A stretch of DNA of 64,000 bases, taken from contig NZ_AASE01000007.1 in the NCBI RefSeq assembly GCF_000168715.1, forward strand, positions 40,008 through 104,007, read 5' to 3'. Position 1 is the first letter of the stretch, and every line of letters starts with the position of its first letter. The notes beneath the pieces are model-generated. The model did not search any database and was not told where the DNA came from. It saw only the letters and a program-made list of their open reading frames with translations. The position numbers and the translations under genes were made by a program. Source of the DNA: Chlorobium ferrooxidans DSM 13031. Lineage in GTDB: Bacteria > Bacteroidota > Chlorobiia > Chlorobiales > Chlorobiaceae. Shown here piece after piece: positions 40,638 to 48,235 of this stretch.

Positions 40638-42266
40638 TTACAGGATTCTCCTCGGGAACATCAGCTTGTTGAAGTCAGTAAAAAACAGTTGGGCAAGCTC
40701 GGGGTTGAGCCGCTTGAGACGGGAATAGATCTCCCGGGCCTCCTCCCGGTTATTGTGCTCCAGGTAATCCTTGCCGAGGTTGAACAGGGCAGCATTATGA
40801 CCCGGATTGATGCGAAGCGCTTTCAGATAAGCCTCCCGCTCTTCAGCCTCTCTGCCGGCAATGCCATAGACAACACCAAGGCTTACCCATGCATCATCAT
40901 AATCCTGCTTGATACGCAGAGCCTCATTATATGCCTCAATCTGTCTGGCCCTCTGATCAATCAACCCGTATGCTTCACCTAATTTCAGCCGGTATTGGGC
41001 ATTTTCAGGGGCTATGCGTACTGCATGTTCAAAAGCATCGACCGCCTTTGCTGCCTGACCCGCATCACGACAGACAAGCCCTGTATTGAACCAGACAGAT
41101 GCATCATCAGGGTTAATACGCACCGCCTGCTGGTAAGCATCTACAGCTTTGTCAAAATCTCCGTTCTGGACATAGGCAATACCAAGATTGATCCAGCCGA
41201 GAGCAAAGTCATTGTTTATTCGTACAGCCTGACGATAGGCCTCAATTTTCCTGACGGTCTCACCTTCCCGCCCATAGGCAATCCCGAGATCAGCCCAGTA
41301 GTGCGCATAATCAGGACGAATCCTGATCGCATTCTGCAGGGCATCTATAGCCAGGGCCAAATCTCCTTTCTGGAGATGAGCAAACCCCAAATACCCCCAT
41401 GCGTCGCTGCTTGAAGGGACCTGCGTGGTCCACTTTGTACAGAGAACAATCATTCCGCCCCAATCCTGCTTTTCTTCAAGCGAATTGACTTGATAGGTCC
41501 AGTCCGAATCCACTCTGTTTACCTGATTGGCAACAGCATGGCGGTTAGGCAGGTCTATGATCCACTCAACCGGCAGTGCGAAATTCAACTGCTGACCCTG
41601 CTTGAAAAAATAGGTCGGAATGCCTATCAATCTGCCCTCTTCATCAAAGAGGCCGCCGCCGCTTGAACCAAGTGATATCGGTGCCGTGGTCTGGATATAG
41701 TGACCTTTGTCCACATCCCGCAAACCGGAAATAATGCCGTCAGAAAAGGTAAGTTCCAAACCCTGGGGTGCGCCTATGGCATAGACTTTTGAGCCAACCT
41801 TGAGCTGATTGGTATCACCCGGAATGAGTTTTGATGCTTCAAGACCGGATACATCAAGTGAGCAGACATCACGGAAGCGATCGGTATAACCCGGTCTTGC
41901 AGGATACTCTTTTCCCTGATAGAGAACCGTCAGACGACCTGCTTTTTCAATAACATGATAGTTGGTAATAACATGGCCGGAGGAGATTACAATACCACTG
42001 CCCAGACTTTGCAATTTGTTGCTGTTATCATAGTTGTGAATCACCACAACACACTCTGATACCTGCGCAAAAACCTCTGCAGCAGTTTTGGCCAAAACAG
42101 AGTTACCGGTGAGGCCTATAAGAAGCAGGAGAGAAACGCATAATCTGCACAGCTTCCCGAATGAAAAAACATCAGAAAGAGCGTCGATCGCACAAAACCT
42201 GTCGGGAAGCCTGACTGACTTGAGATGCTTTCCGAGCCGGATAAAATGTAATCTGTGCGAATTCAT
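40638..42266 (-). CDS. Secreted trypsin-like protease with TPR repeats, copy 2
   Basis: This is a paralog of the neighbouring gene with the same layout in 542 residues: a signal or anchor segment (40-60), the protease domain with H104, D133 and S202, then about eight TPR units. The protease domains match almost position by position (GAPQGLELTFSDGIISGL and FFKQGQQLNFALPVEWI are shared), whereas the N-terminal 55 residues differ. It is a tandem duplication, possibly followed by specialisation. Upstream is AT-rich non-coding DNA. Confidence 0.88.
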   Translation of the reverse strand: MNSHRLHFIRLGKHLKSVRLPDRFCAIDALSDVFSFGKLCRLCVSLLLLIGLTGNSVLAKTAAEVFAQVSECVVVIHNYDNSNKLQSLGSGIVISSGHVITNYHVIEKAGRLTVLYQGKEYPARPGYTDRFRDVCSLDVSGLEASKLIPGDTNQLKVGSKVYAIGAPQGLELTFSDGIISGLRDVDKGHYIQTTAPISLGSSGGGLFDEEGRLIGIPTYFFKQGQQLNFALPVEWIIDLPNRHAVANQVNRVDSDWTYQVNSLEEKQDWGGMIVLCTKWTTQVPSSSDAWGYLGFAHLQKGDLALAIDALQNAIRIRPDYAHYWADLGIAYGREGETVRKIEAYRQAVRINNDFALGWINLGIAYVQNGDFDKAVDAYQQAVRINPDDASVWFNTGLVCRDAGQAAKAVDAFEHAVRIAPENAQYRLKLGEAYGLIDQRARQIEAYNEALRIKQDYDDAWVSLGVVYGIAGREAEEREAYLKALRINPGHNAALFNLGKDYLEHNNREEAREIYSRLKRLNPELAQLFFTDFNKLMFPRRIL

Positions 42267-42804
42267 ATGACCTGATCTTCTTCACATCGTGCTGAAAAAC
42301 CAATTCCTGCCATATTACACCAATAACTCACCATACAACCAAATAGAGAGGCATACTTTCATTGAACCTTGAACAGGACTACGGCGATTATAAACCATCA
42401 TACAAGTTTGCGTTCAGACAATCCACACGTATGCTCACTCTGTTTCATCGTCACGATAGCGCTCTTTTCGGATTCAATACGTGCTTTTTCAATACTGAAA
42501 ACAATACTTTTCCGGCTCTTCATCTACTCTTTTTTCGTCATTTTATATATTTTTTATATATAAAAATCATATCCGTATATTATTTATATATAATACTTTA
42601 CAGTTATTTATCACTCCAACAAAAAAGTAACATTTATAGTTTAAAAACGTGAATAAATTATTTCAGTTAGCCTGTAATCGATAAAATAACTTTGCTCTTT
42701 TTTTGGCTTTTATGGCAAATATCTCATCATTTTGCCTGTCTGTAGGGGAAATAACACGTCATCCGAACCGCAACAATAATGACCAACCGCCATCCGGGAG
42801 CCGA
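42267..42804. other. AT-rich non-coding stretch
   Basis: There is no supported gene. Positions 42535-42660 are very AT-rich with TATATA runs and may be bent DNA or promoter DNA for the protease paralog. The short open frames here have no family features. This stretch marks the transition from core genes to the accessory region. Confidence 0.5.
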
Positions 42805-42867
42805 ATACTCGACATATTTCTGGTACTGATTCCAGGCATCCCTGCTTGCTGCTTCTGATTCAATGGG
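42805..42867 (-). pseudogene. Fragment of a repeated accessory gene, third copy
   Basis: On the minus strand this piece encodes PIESEAASRDAWNQYQKYVEY, cut off at both ends. The same peptide, with changes, is found in the longer decayed copies at 45684-45968 and 49161-49332. Here the tyrosine codon (NQYQK) is intact, whereas the other two have TAA. Confidence 0.65.
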
Positions 42868-42870
42868 AAA

Positions 42871-42930
42871 TAAAAAAAGCCTGCGGGTGGCGGGCTTTGA
42901 GGAAGGGATGTGGACGACAGAAGATTCGAA
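42871..42930 (-). repeat. Partial copy of tRNA-Val terminator and tRNA 3' end
   Basis: A hairpin with arms AAAGCCTGC- and -GCGGGCTTT-like is followed by 22 bases (42909-42930) that match the 3' end of the real tRNA-Val at 56143-56164 with one difference. It is the leftmost att-like scar of the tRNA-Val hotspot. Confidence 0.75.
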
Positions 42931-42973
42931 ACAAGGATTGCTCCGATCCTGAACCGAATCAGCAAAAGGAGTC

Positions 42974-43081
42974 TCAGTCGATCAGATTGAGTTGACAAAA
43001 TTTAGCCACAATGAGTTGCCTGTAGACTGTTTGCATCCTCTTGTCAGGAAAACTGTTGTCGATCAGACGGTTCCACACCTT
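42974..43081 (-). pseudogene. HipA toxin C-terminal remnant
   Basis: A minus-strand frame encodes KVWNRLIDNSFPDKRMQTVY and goes on to end at TGA 42974-42976 with a leucine-rich tail. The pattern resembles the last 35 residues of HipA-family kinases. It sits immediately downstream of a hipB-like remnant and overlaps its end, so most of hipA has been deleted. The match is from memory of the family and is tentative. Confidence 0.4.
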
Positions 43082-43283
43082 TCCTGCTCGACAGGACCTC
43101 GTTCATATCTGAACAGGCTCAGCACCTGATTGACCTTATCCATGCGCAACGTTTTCTTCCCCTGCTCAAGATCGCGAATAAAATGAAGCCCTGTACCGGC
43201 TTTTGCGAGCAGTTCCGGTTGGGTCATGGTTCAAAGACGTTCGTCTGTCCACGAACAAATTCAGAGAGATCATTCATAGCCAT
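43063..43283 (-). pseudogene. HipB/Y4mF-type antitoxin, frameshifted
   Basis: The minus strand encodes MAMNDLSEFVRGQ, then shifts frame, and continues as TQPELLAKAGTGLHFIRDLE and QGKKTLRMDKVNQVLSLF before a stop at 43063. This is the helix-turn-helix of HipB-like (Y4mF) antitoxins. At least one frameshift lies near 43230-43240, so the gene is dead. Two palindromes upstream look like its former operators. Confidence 0.7.
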
Positions 43284-43287
43284 ATAG

Positions 43288-43303
43288 ATACCTGAACGGG
43301 TAT
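43288..43303 (-). promoter_or_regulatory. Palindromic operator-like site of the hipB remnant
   Basis: ATACC and GGTAT are separated by six bases. A related palindrome with ATACCC and GGGTTT arms lies at about 43329-43344. HipB-type repressors bind paired palindromes of this spacing class. Confidence 0.45.
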
Positions 43304-43527
43304 AAATTCAAATGAATAAGCCACTTGTATACCCGAAAGGGTTTATTCATTATTTCCGACAGCATGGTACTGCTCACCCCCGACAGCGTTTGCTTCAAAA
43401 AATCCGGATAAATCCATGCAGACATGGTCCCTGACCATTCTGCCCGAAGAAGCGGTAATCCGGATGAGTTAAAGAATCATTTTTGCCACAGCCAAGTGAT
43501 CCCGTTTTACAGGCTCACGTCCGTGAC

Positions 43528-43659
43528 GCCTAACGTGTTCGCGGATGAGCAGTGCTCCGCGACGAAAAGTTTATTTGATGGCACGGAGCACTGCTCATCC
43601 GCTTGTTCGCCCGCATGCGGGCAGACAGGCGGATGCCCGTATTGAACCTAGGGTTATAC
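43528..43659 (-). other. attC-like recombination site 1
   Basis: On the minus strand the site runs from GTATAAC (43653-43659) to a perfect GTTAGGC core (43528-43534). Between them lies a long stem whose inner arms GCGGATGAGCAGTGCTCCG and the complement match exactly, and a second palindrome GCCCGCATGCGGGC. The stop codon of the adjacent gene lies inside the first core, as in integron cassettes. Confidence 0.75.
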
Positions 43660-44118
43660 ATTGAGTTCAATGTCCCCACCAACAATTTGATTGCTATCAC
43701 GGCCGATCCCCACAAATTTTCCAGTAAGTTTTTGGGGATTATGGGGGACATATAAAACGATAAGGCCATGCTGAAATACGGAGACATCTTTATTCTTGTA
43801 ACTAAGATGCAAATGGTCATCTCGATAAAATCCTCCCGCAACCACAAGAGATATCTGTTGGGTGCCATCTGTGTATTGCCCATAACCAACTATTAGTTTT
43901 CTCTTCACCTTAAGGTTTAGATTGATCGAATAGCTTTTTCCACCCTGAGTAAAGTTGCCATTCCATCTCTTTGAAATCGCCTTCTTTCTAGCGTCTGTGA
44001 TTGGCAAAATGGCATACACATTTTTTACGCCATCATAAAGTACATTCGATAGGATGCCAGTACCCACAGAGCCGCTGGCGAAAGCAGCAATTAATGCAAG
44101 TATTTCATTACCAGTCAT
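43654..44118 (-). CDS. Cassette protein with N-terminal membrane segment and beta-rich domain
   Basis: This 154-residue protein starts at ATG 44118 with GGGAGGT upstream. Residues 3-30 are hydrophobic and glycine-rich (LALIAAFASGSVGTGIL). The rest is predicted to be beta-rich with strands such as KSYSINLNLKVKRKLIVGYG and LTGKFVGIGRD. This outline resembles the small membrane-plus-beta effectors associated with SMODS/CBASS systems, but no partner nucleotidyltransferase is present, and the resemblance is only structural guesswork. It is the last cassette of the array. Confidence 0.7.
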   Translation of the reverse strand: MTGNEILALIAAFASGSVGTGILSNVLYDGVKNVYAILPITDARKKAISKRWNGNFTQGGKSYSINLNLKVKRKLIVGYGQYTDGTQQISLVVAGGFYRDDHLHLSYKNKDVSVFQHGLIVLYVPHNPQKLTGKFVGIGRDSNQIVGGDIELNV

Positions 44119-44145
44119 TTGGTACCTCCCAAAGCAAGTGACAAT

Positions 44146-44238
44146 GCATAACGCCAAGAGTAACCTGCCGCCGCCACTGAACTATACGCGATTAGCGCAA
44201 CGTTGCTCCCGGCGGTCAGGTTGACCCATTTGTTATGT
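44146..44238 (-). other. attC-like recombination site 2
   Basis: Minus-strand cores ACATAAC (44232-44238) and GTTATGC (44146-44152) flank an imperfect stem whose arms share AACCTG-CCGCC and GGCGG-CAGGTT. It lies between the stop of one cassette gene and the ribosome site of the next. Confidence 0.7.
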
Positions 44239-44243
44239 ATTTG

Positions 44244-44738
44244 TTATTTCGTAAAGCATTCAGTTATCAAATTAACGATTTCTTCTTGTACTACTTCTTT
44301 TGTGATTTTAGGCAGTTCATACTCATATCGCTTACCAGCTGAACCACCTCGACTGGGCATCATTGTGCTAACGTGGGTATAAGTTTTGTTGTCGTACGTG
44401 CCAGCAATAAAAGATATATGTGGGAAACTTCGATTGATGTAATCAGGCTGTTTTCCTTCTGGATATATTTCAAGATCTATCCTTGCAGCTGTTGTTTTTT
44501 TATCATGATCGATACTTTCGTCATTCTGTTTTATTTCAAACCGATGACCTCTTCCTTTGATAATATTGCCCATTTCCTCCATGGTTGGCCTGATGACGTC
44601 TGCACACTTTTGCTTGAAATTTTCTAAATATATTTCATGCTCAGTTTTTTTCCTTTCGACCTCATTTTTGATTTCAGTTTGTTTCTGATCGTATTTGTCA
44701 AACGCGACATTTAGTTTGTCGATTGGATTTCCAGACAT
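44244..44738 (-). CDS. Cassette protein of unknown function with coiled-coil N-terminus
   Basis: This 164-residue protein begins at ATG 44738, seven bases after AAGGAGG; the frame stays open further up, but that part belongs to the attC site. Residues 1-60 form a charged helix (KYDQKQTEIKNEVERKKTEHE). The C-terminal part (65-164) mixes strands and a final helix (KEVVQEEIVNLITECF). I know no family for it. There is no signal peptide or membrane helix. Confidence 0.7.
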   Translation of the reverse strand: MSGNPIDKLNVAFDKYDQKQTEIKNEVERKKTEHEIYLENFKQKCADVIRPTMEEMGNIIKGRGHRFEIKQNDESIDHDKKTTAARIDLEIYPEGKQPDYINRSFPHISFIAGTYDNKTYTHVSTMMPSRGGSAGKRYEYELPKITKEVVQEEIVNLITECFTK

Positions 44739-44758
44739 ATATCCTCCTTTTTTGTGAT

Positions 44759-44824
44759 GCATAACGTGAAAGTGAGCGGTCTGCGCGGCGTTTTGCGCAG
44801 GTCCGCTCAACTGTAGGGTTAGGG
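44759..44824 (-). other. attC-like recombination site 3
   Basis: This is the clearest site. Minus-strand cores CCCTAAC (44818-44824) and GTTATGC (44759-44765) enclose a stem AGTTGAGCGG / CCGCTCACT with one extra unpaired base and an inner stem CTGCGC / GCGCAG. Unpaired bases on one side of the stem are a hallmark of attC. The site is 66 bases long. Confidence 0.85.
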
Positions 44825-45421
44825 CTCACGCTTCGCATAAGCTTCCAAACGCGTAAAGTATTCGGGCAGAAGTTCCTGTCGGCCGGACATGCCAATGACT
44901 TGACCTCCTGCAATGAGCCCAAGCGCTCCCGCCACATCGAGAGCATTAGCAAGATCTTCCTCGGAATAATTTCCCTCGACTCTCCCTCCCGAGTGCCGAC
45001 GTGATACCTGATGGAATCCCGTATGCGTAAAGCCGTTCAGGGCGGACCACGCCGTTTCCTTGAAACGTGACAGAACACCGTTGGGTGTACCGATCTTGCC
45101 TTCAATCTCTCCAATAAGTTCAGCGAAGCTCTTATCGAGTTTCCCCTTCTTGAACTTCTGCAACTCTTTGTCAGTGGCACATTGGAGAAGCCACATTCCG
45201 CGAACGAGGGACTCGGCGAGCACCCGAAGAAGCGCCATTTCTGAGCCATGGAGTTCCGACGAATGCAGGAGCGCAATCGCGGCCTGATGTTCAATTGCGA
45301 CGTCAAAGCAACCGACGGCAACCAAGGATCGCTCATCGGCAGGCAGCGACAAGTTCGTCGTGCGCACGTCTATCCACTCCATTACCTCAAGAAGCCTTGT
45401 GTGCTCCGCAGCCGCTTTCAT
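44819..45421 (-). CDS. Cassette protein, DUF6988/DUF5677-like helical protein
   Basis: This 200-residue all-helical soluble protein has HTRLLEVMEWIDVRTTNL, then ADERSLVAVGCFDVAIEHQAAI, and FTHTGFHQVSRR with a repeated HT-H pattern. This arrangement occurs in proteins grouped as DUF6988 and related AbiV-like helical families, which are common in accessory regions and whose activity is unknown. I start at ATG 45421, just inside the GTTAGGG core; the frame stays open to 45463. Its base composition is richer in GC than the neighbouring cassettes, suggesting another source. Confidence 0.7.
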   Translation of the reverse strand: MKAAAEHTRLLEVMEWIDVRTTNLSLPADERSLVAVGCFDVAIEHQAAIALLHSSELHGSEMALLRVLAESLVRGMWLLQCATDKELQKFKKGKLDKSFAELIGEIEGKIGTPNGVLSRFKETAWSALNGFTHTGFHQVSRRHSGGRVEGNYSEEDLANALDVAGALGLIAGGQVIGMSGRQELLPEYFTRLEAYAKREP

Positions 45422-45426
45422 GTGGG

Positions 45427-45474
45427 CCCTAACAATAATTAGATGGATTCGCCTATACTGCAAATTTGTTAATT
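45427..45474 (-). other. attC-like recombination site 4 (short)
   Basis: Minus-strand cores AATTAAC (45468-45474) and GTTAGGG (45427-45433) are joined by AT-rich arms (AACAAATT against AATTATTGTT). It is shorter than the others. Its right end resembles the end of site 8 (shared ATCCATCTAATTATT), so it may be a rebuilt or truncated site. Confidence 0.45.
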
Positions 45475-45570
45475 CTAACTCATATAACCCGCAAATTCAA
45501 AACCATATAAAACACCGTTAATTTCTATATTTTAAGCCGCTTATACCATAAATCTCTTTTTATTTCAGGG

Positions 45571-45845
45571 TCTTATATGGATCGGTATAAAAACGCTGCT
45601 TACAACCCGTAACTCCAAAAGTTCTTGAATAGCTCGAATGTCTGTAAATATACGTCATATTCAGCAAACTTACTTGAGTTGTATCAATCTTCACTGTTGC
45701 TGACCGCCTGATGCAGCTCATCTTCATCGGCTATGGTGTCCTGCACCAGATCATCGATAAACCGGTGACCGCCAGCCATCTGAGTTGCCACATACTCAAC
45801 GAATTTCTGTTACTGATTCCAGGCCTCCCTTCTTGCTGCATCTTT
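45571..45845. repeat. Direct repeat, copy A (pairs with 49051-49315)
   Basis: About 270 bases are shared with 49051-49315 in the same direction. An 81-base block (45646-45726 against 49123-49203) is identical by eye. The repeat covers the 3' part of a decayed gene and the attC-like DNA downstream of it. Confidence 0.85.
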
Positions 45846-45968
45846 TTCATTCTCGCCGATACTCGGGGTATGGGCAAACCAGAGCTGCACAAAAACAGCA
45901 AACGCTTCTGTCATTGAATTGATATCAAGTTCAAGCTGGGTTGCATGACGGCCTAGCCCTCGCAAGAA
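45684..45968 (-). pseudogene. Decayed accessory gene of unknown family, copy A
   Basis: The minus-strand frame gives FLRGLGRHATQLELDINSMT, EAFAVFVQLWFAHTP, an in-frame TAA in place of the Tyr of AWNQYQK, then FVEYVATQMAGGHRFIDDL and VQDTIADEDELHQAVSNSED before TGA at 45684. Upstream the frame closes at TGA, so the 5' end is gone. The peptide looks like a small helical protein found repeatedly in Chlorobiaceae accessory DNA; I cannot name its function. Two further copies are at 42805 and 49161. Confidence 0.7.
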
Positions 45969-45974
45969 CTGCCT

Positions 45975-46206
45975 TCAAAAGCATTCTCGTAAGTCTTTGA
46001 GTGAAAATTGATTAATCTGTATGCTTTAGGTCTGGCATACAGTGTTGTCCTTCGTGATTGATGGGTAACGACGTTTTTTTTAAGCAGTCGCCCAACACAG
46101 CAATGCAGCTATGATAACGAATGTCGATAATTATTTATTAATTCATCATATTAACCATACTCAAAGAGTAACTTGTTTTTATAATGCAACTTTATAAACA
46201 TACAAA
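45975..46206. other. Non-coding stretch beside decayed copy A
   Basis: No gene is supported. The stretch is low in GC with several broken frames, and probably contains the lost half of an attC site belonging to the gene at 46255. Confidence 0.4.
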
Positions 46207-46249
46207 GACCGCTACGGTCAAAACTGTCGGCTTGAAGAACTTGTTATAC
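46207..46249 (-). other. Half attC-like site 5
   Basis: A minus-strand GTATAAC core (46243-46249) follows the stop codon of the next gene, with a small hairpin GACCG-CGGTC (46207-46219) and CAAGCCGACAG/CTGTCGGCTTG-type inner sequence. The second core is not clear, so the site may be broken. Confidence 0.45.
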
Positions 46250-46254
46250 AACAG

Positions 46255-47232
46255 CTAACTTTTTACTAATAATTCTTTTTGTGCAAATGCTGCATACAAA
46301 AAATTTGGATTTATTCTTGAAATATCTTCTTTTCTAAAAGCATCAAGAACTGCATTTGCTAATCCAACTAATGAACTTACACCAGGGACTGCAGAAACTA
46401 TTGCACCTACTTTACTTAATCCTATATTCCCAAATCCACTCTTTTTCATTGCATCAATAATCAATTCAATTTGGTCAGCAGATTCTTCCTTAAATAATTC
46501 AATTCTACGTTTTTTTAATTCCGGGTCGTTTATATCGGCTATTGTAATAAGCTCTCTTTCAACATTATTTCTAAAAGATTTCAAGTCATTATGATGTGAA
46601 TCTTTAAAATTTTTTATTTCAAATGCCGAAAGCCTACGAGTAGGGGCTGGAAGAATATCGCTCAAAACTTCTAATCGCAATTTTTCTAATATTCTTTCCG
46701 TAGCAATTACGCTTCCGCTAGATGAAAGAAATTTATTCAAATAACTTATATCGTCTGTTGTTGGGGCAAAATCTAACTCACTAATTTTACCAAGAGTAGC
46801 TGCAAGATAAGACATAAATTCAATTGCTGTATCTTTTTCCACGTAATACCAAGCATAATCAATTCGTTTGGCTAACTTAAGGTCGACCAAATCGCTTTCA
46901 ATGCCTTCCATTTTTTCAATATGAATTTTAAACATTCGTTGATCAATAAAAGCGCTCCTTCTTTTATCAAGAATACTTGCATCAAATTGTGTAAGGTAAT
47001 GAGTGAATGCATTACGGAAGTTTGGAATTTTCCATAGATATTGACTGGGAATGATTTGCTGAATTAATTCTTCTGTAACCAAACTTCTCGTATGACAATT
47101 TAATTTTTCTGGATTATCAATAAAATCATAAGGGATGATAGCCCCAACTTCGTCCCAGTATAAAAGCATTCGACTAAACCACGCTGTATCGGGAACGTTG
47201 ATATACGGAAAATATAGTATTTTGTTACTCAT
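46255..47232 (-). CDS. DUF6236-like cassette protein
   Basis: This 325-residue protein starts MSNKILYFPYINVPDTAWFS and continues RMLLYWDEVGAIIPYDF, the opening of the DUF6236 group, whose function is unknown. The body is helical; residues 270-300 (LSKVGAIVSAVPGVSSLVGLANAVLDAF) are hydrophobic and could insert in a membrane. The coding sequence is markedly AT-rich compared with core genes here, a sign of transfer. It is flanked by attC-like sites 5 and 6. Confidence 0.75.
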   Translation of the reverse strand: MSNKILYFPYINVPDTAWFSRMLLYWDEVGAIIPYDFIDNPEKLNCHTRSLVTEELIQQIIPSQYLWKIPNFRNAFTHYLTQFDASILDKRRSAFIDQRMFKIHIEKMEGIESDLVDLKLAKRIDYAWYYVEKDTAIEFMSYLAATLGKISELDFAPTTDDISYLNKFLSSSGSVIATERILEKLRLEVLSDILPAPTRRLSAFEIKNFKDSHHNDLKSFRNNVERELITIADINDPELKKRRIELFKEESADQIELIIDAMKKSGFGNIGLSKVGAIVSAVPGVSSLVGLANAVLDAFRKEDISRINPNFLYAAFAQKELLVKS

Positions 47233-47249
47233 ATTGTTTATCCTCTGTT

Positions 47250-47309
47250 ATATAACGATTAAGTTCAACCGCACAGATTTTTTGCGTCGGTTTTGGCGCC
47301 TTGTTGTGT
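47250..47309 (-). other. attC-like recombination site 6
   Basis: Minus-strand cores ACACAAC (47303-47309) and GTTATAT (47250-47256) flank a stem with arms AACCGACGCA and TGTGCGGTT. It lies between the gene at 47332 and the start of the DUF6236-like gene. Confidence 0.65.
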
Positions 47310-47331
47310 TTTATTTTTTACATTAATTTAT

Positions 47332-48141
47332 CTATAAACGTCCTCGCCCTCGTTGCTTATTTGCCTTATACCGCTCAAATCCAGACACACTACTTGGATG
47401 ACCATATTCAATATTTTTGCGCCTAATTTGCATAGCGTTCATCAGTTCTTTGCGAATCGGCAAAATTATATTTATTACCATTTCTTCGAATTTATTTTCG
47501 TTATGCATTTCTATAAATATTTGCTTCGAAAATGGCGATATATAGGCTTCGCTAGTTGCTATCTCAGGAAATAGAAACCATAGCTTTGACTGATTTATTT
47601 CTTTCGTTTCTTGAAAATCAAAAAATACAAGCGCGTTGCTATCATGCCATTCTTTCAATAACCTGCATTCCTCTGGAAAGTGTACTCGTAATATAAGTGG
47701 TTCTTTAAATACAGCAACGCTTTCTTCTTTTATTGCTTTTTCAAACTGTAGTTTGTCCGTTTTTCGTCTAGTCCCATCAACGATCCAAACAAGTTTAGAA
47801 TAAAATGCATTACGTGAACGGCGTTCTTCTGGATTTAGATAGGAGTGTTGAAATTCCAGCACATATCCGGTTTGTGTTTTTACATCTGCGATGTGCTTTT
47901 CACCGCTACCGTCACAATGTATTACTTCTTGCCAATCTACAGGAAAATTTCCTTTCCATGAGCGGTGCCAGTTGGTTTCATTTTCCCACCATGGATCACA
48001 GCTACGCCCCCCCTTATGTGCCCAATGATTAACTTTAACCTCTCCACATTTAGCAATTAATTCTGCACCACAACTCGGACAGAATCCCTTTGCTCCTTTT
48101 GTAGCTTCAGCTTTATCACCATTTATAAGTGCGAATTTCAT
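47332..48141 (-). CDS. CoiA-like nuclease-domain protein (cassette)
   Basis: This 269-residue protein resembles the competence protein CoiA family. A small zinc-ribbon-like start (C21, C24) precedes KVNHWAHKGGRSCDPWWENETNWHR. The nuclease-like core then has H83, D86 (KHIADV) and E96-Q98 (LEFQHS), matching the (D)-ExQ arrangement of this restriction-like fold, followed by RRSRNAFYSKLVWIVDG. CoiA-like proteins in accessory DNA may process DNA during uptake or defence; activity here is unproven. Low GC and flanking attC-like sites mark it as a cassette. Confidence 0.8.
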   Translation of the reverse strand: MKFALINGDKAEATKGAKGFCPSCGAELIAKCGEVKVNHWAHKGGRSCDPWWENETNWHRSWKGNFPVDWQEVIHCDGSGEKHIADVKTQTGYVLEFQHSYLNPEERRSRNAFYSKLVWIVDGTRRKTDKLQFEKAIKEESVAVFKEPLILRVHFPEECRLLKEWHDSNALVFFDFQETKEINQSKLWFLFPEIATSEAYISPFSKQIFIEMHNENKFEEMVINIILPIRKELMNAMQIRRKNIEYGHPSSVSGFERYKANKQRGRGRL

Positions 48142-48166
48142 TTTATCTATCTGTTCAATTTATTAC

Positions 48167-48230
48167 ACATAATGTAAAAATTGAGGGGCCGCCCGCTTCT
48201 GGGCTTTCCCTTTCGAATGACAGGTTATTC
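48167..48230 (-). other. attC-like recombination site 7
   Basis: A minus-strand GAATAAC core (48224-48230) and an ATTATGT core variant (48167-48173) enclose arms with AGGG-AGCCC and GGGC-CCCT pairing. It lies between the stop of the gene at 48236 and the start of the CoiA-like gene. Confidence 0.55.
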
Positions 48231-48235
48231 TATGC

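Noticed and set aside
42362..42652. Open frames of 64-96 codons in the AT-rich gap
   Set aside because: Low-complexity F/Y/I-rich peptides without ribosome site, family features or conserved neighbours. The DNA is AT-rich and frames arise by chance.
42871..42930. A second tRNA gene at 42.9 kb (and at 52.1 kb)
   Set aside because: Only the 3' part of the tRNA is present at each site, without the acceptor 5' arm, D-arm or full anticodon stem, so no cloverleaf can form.
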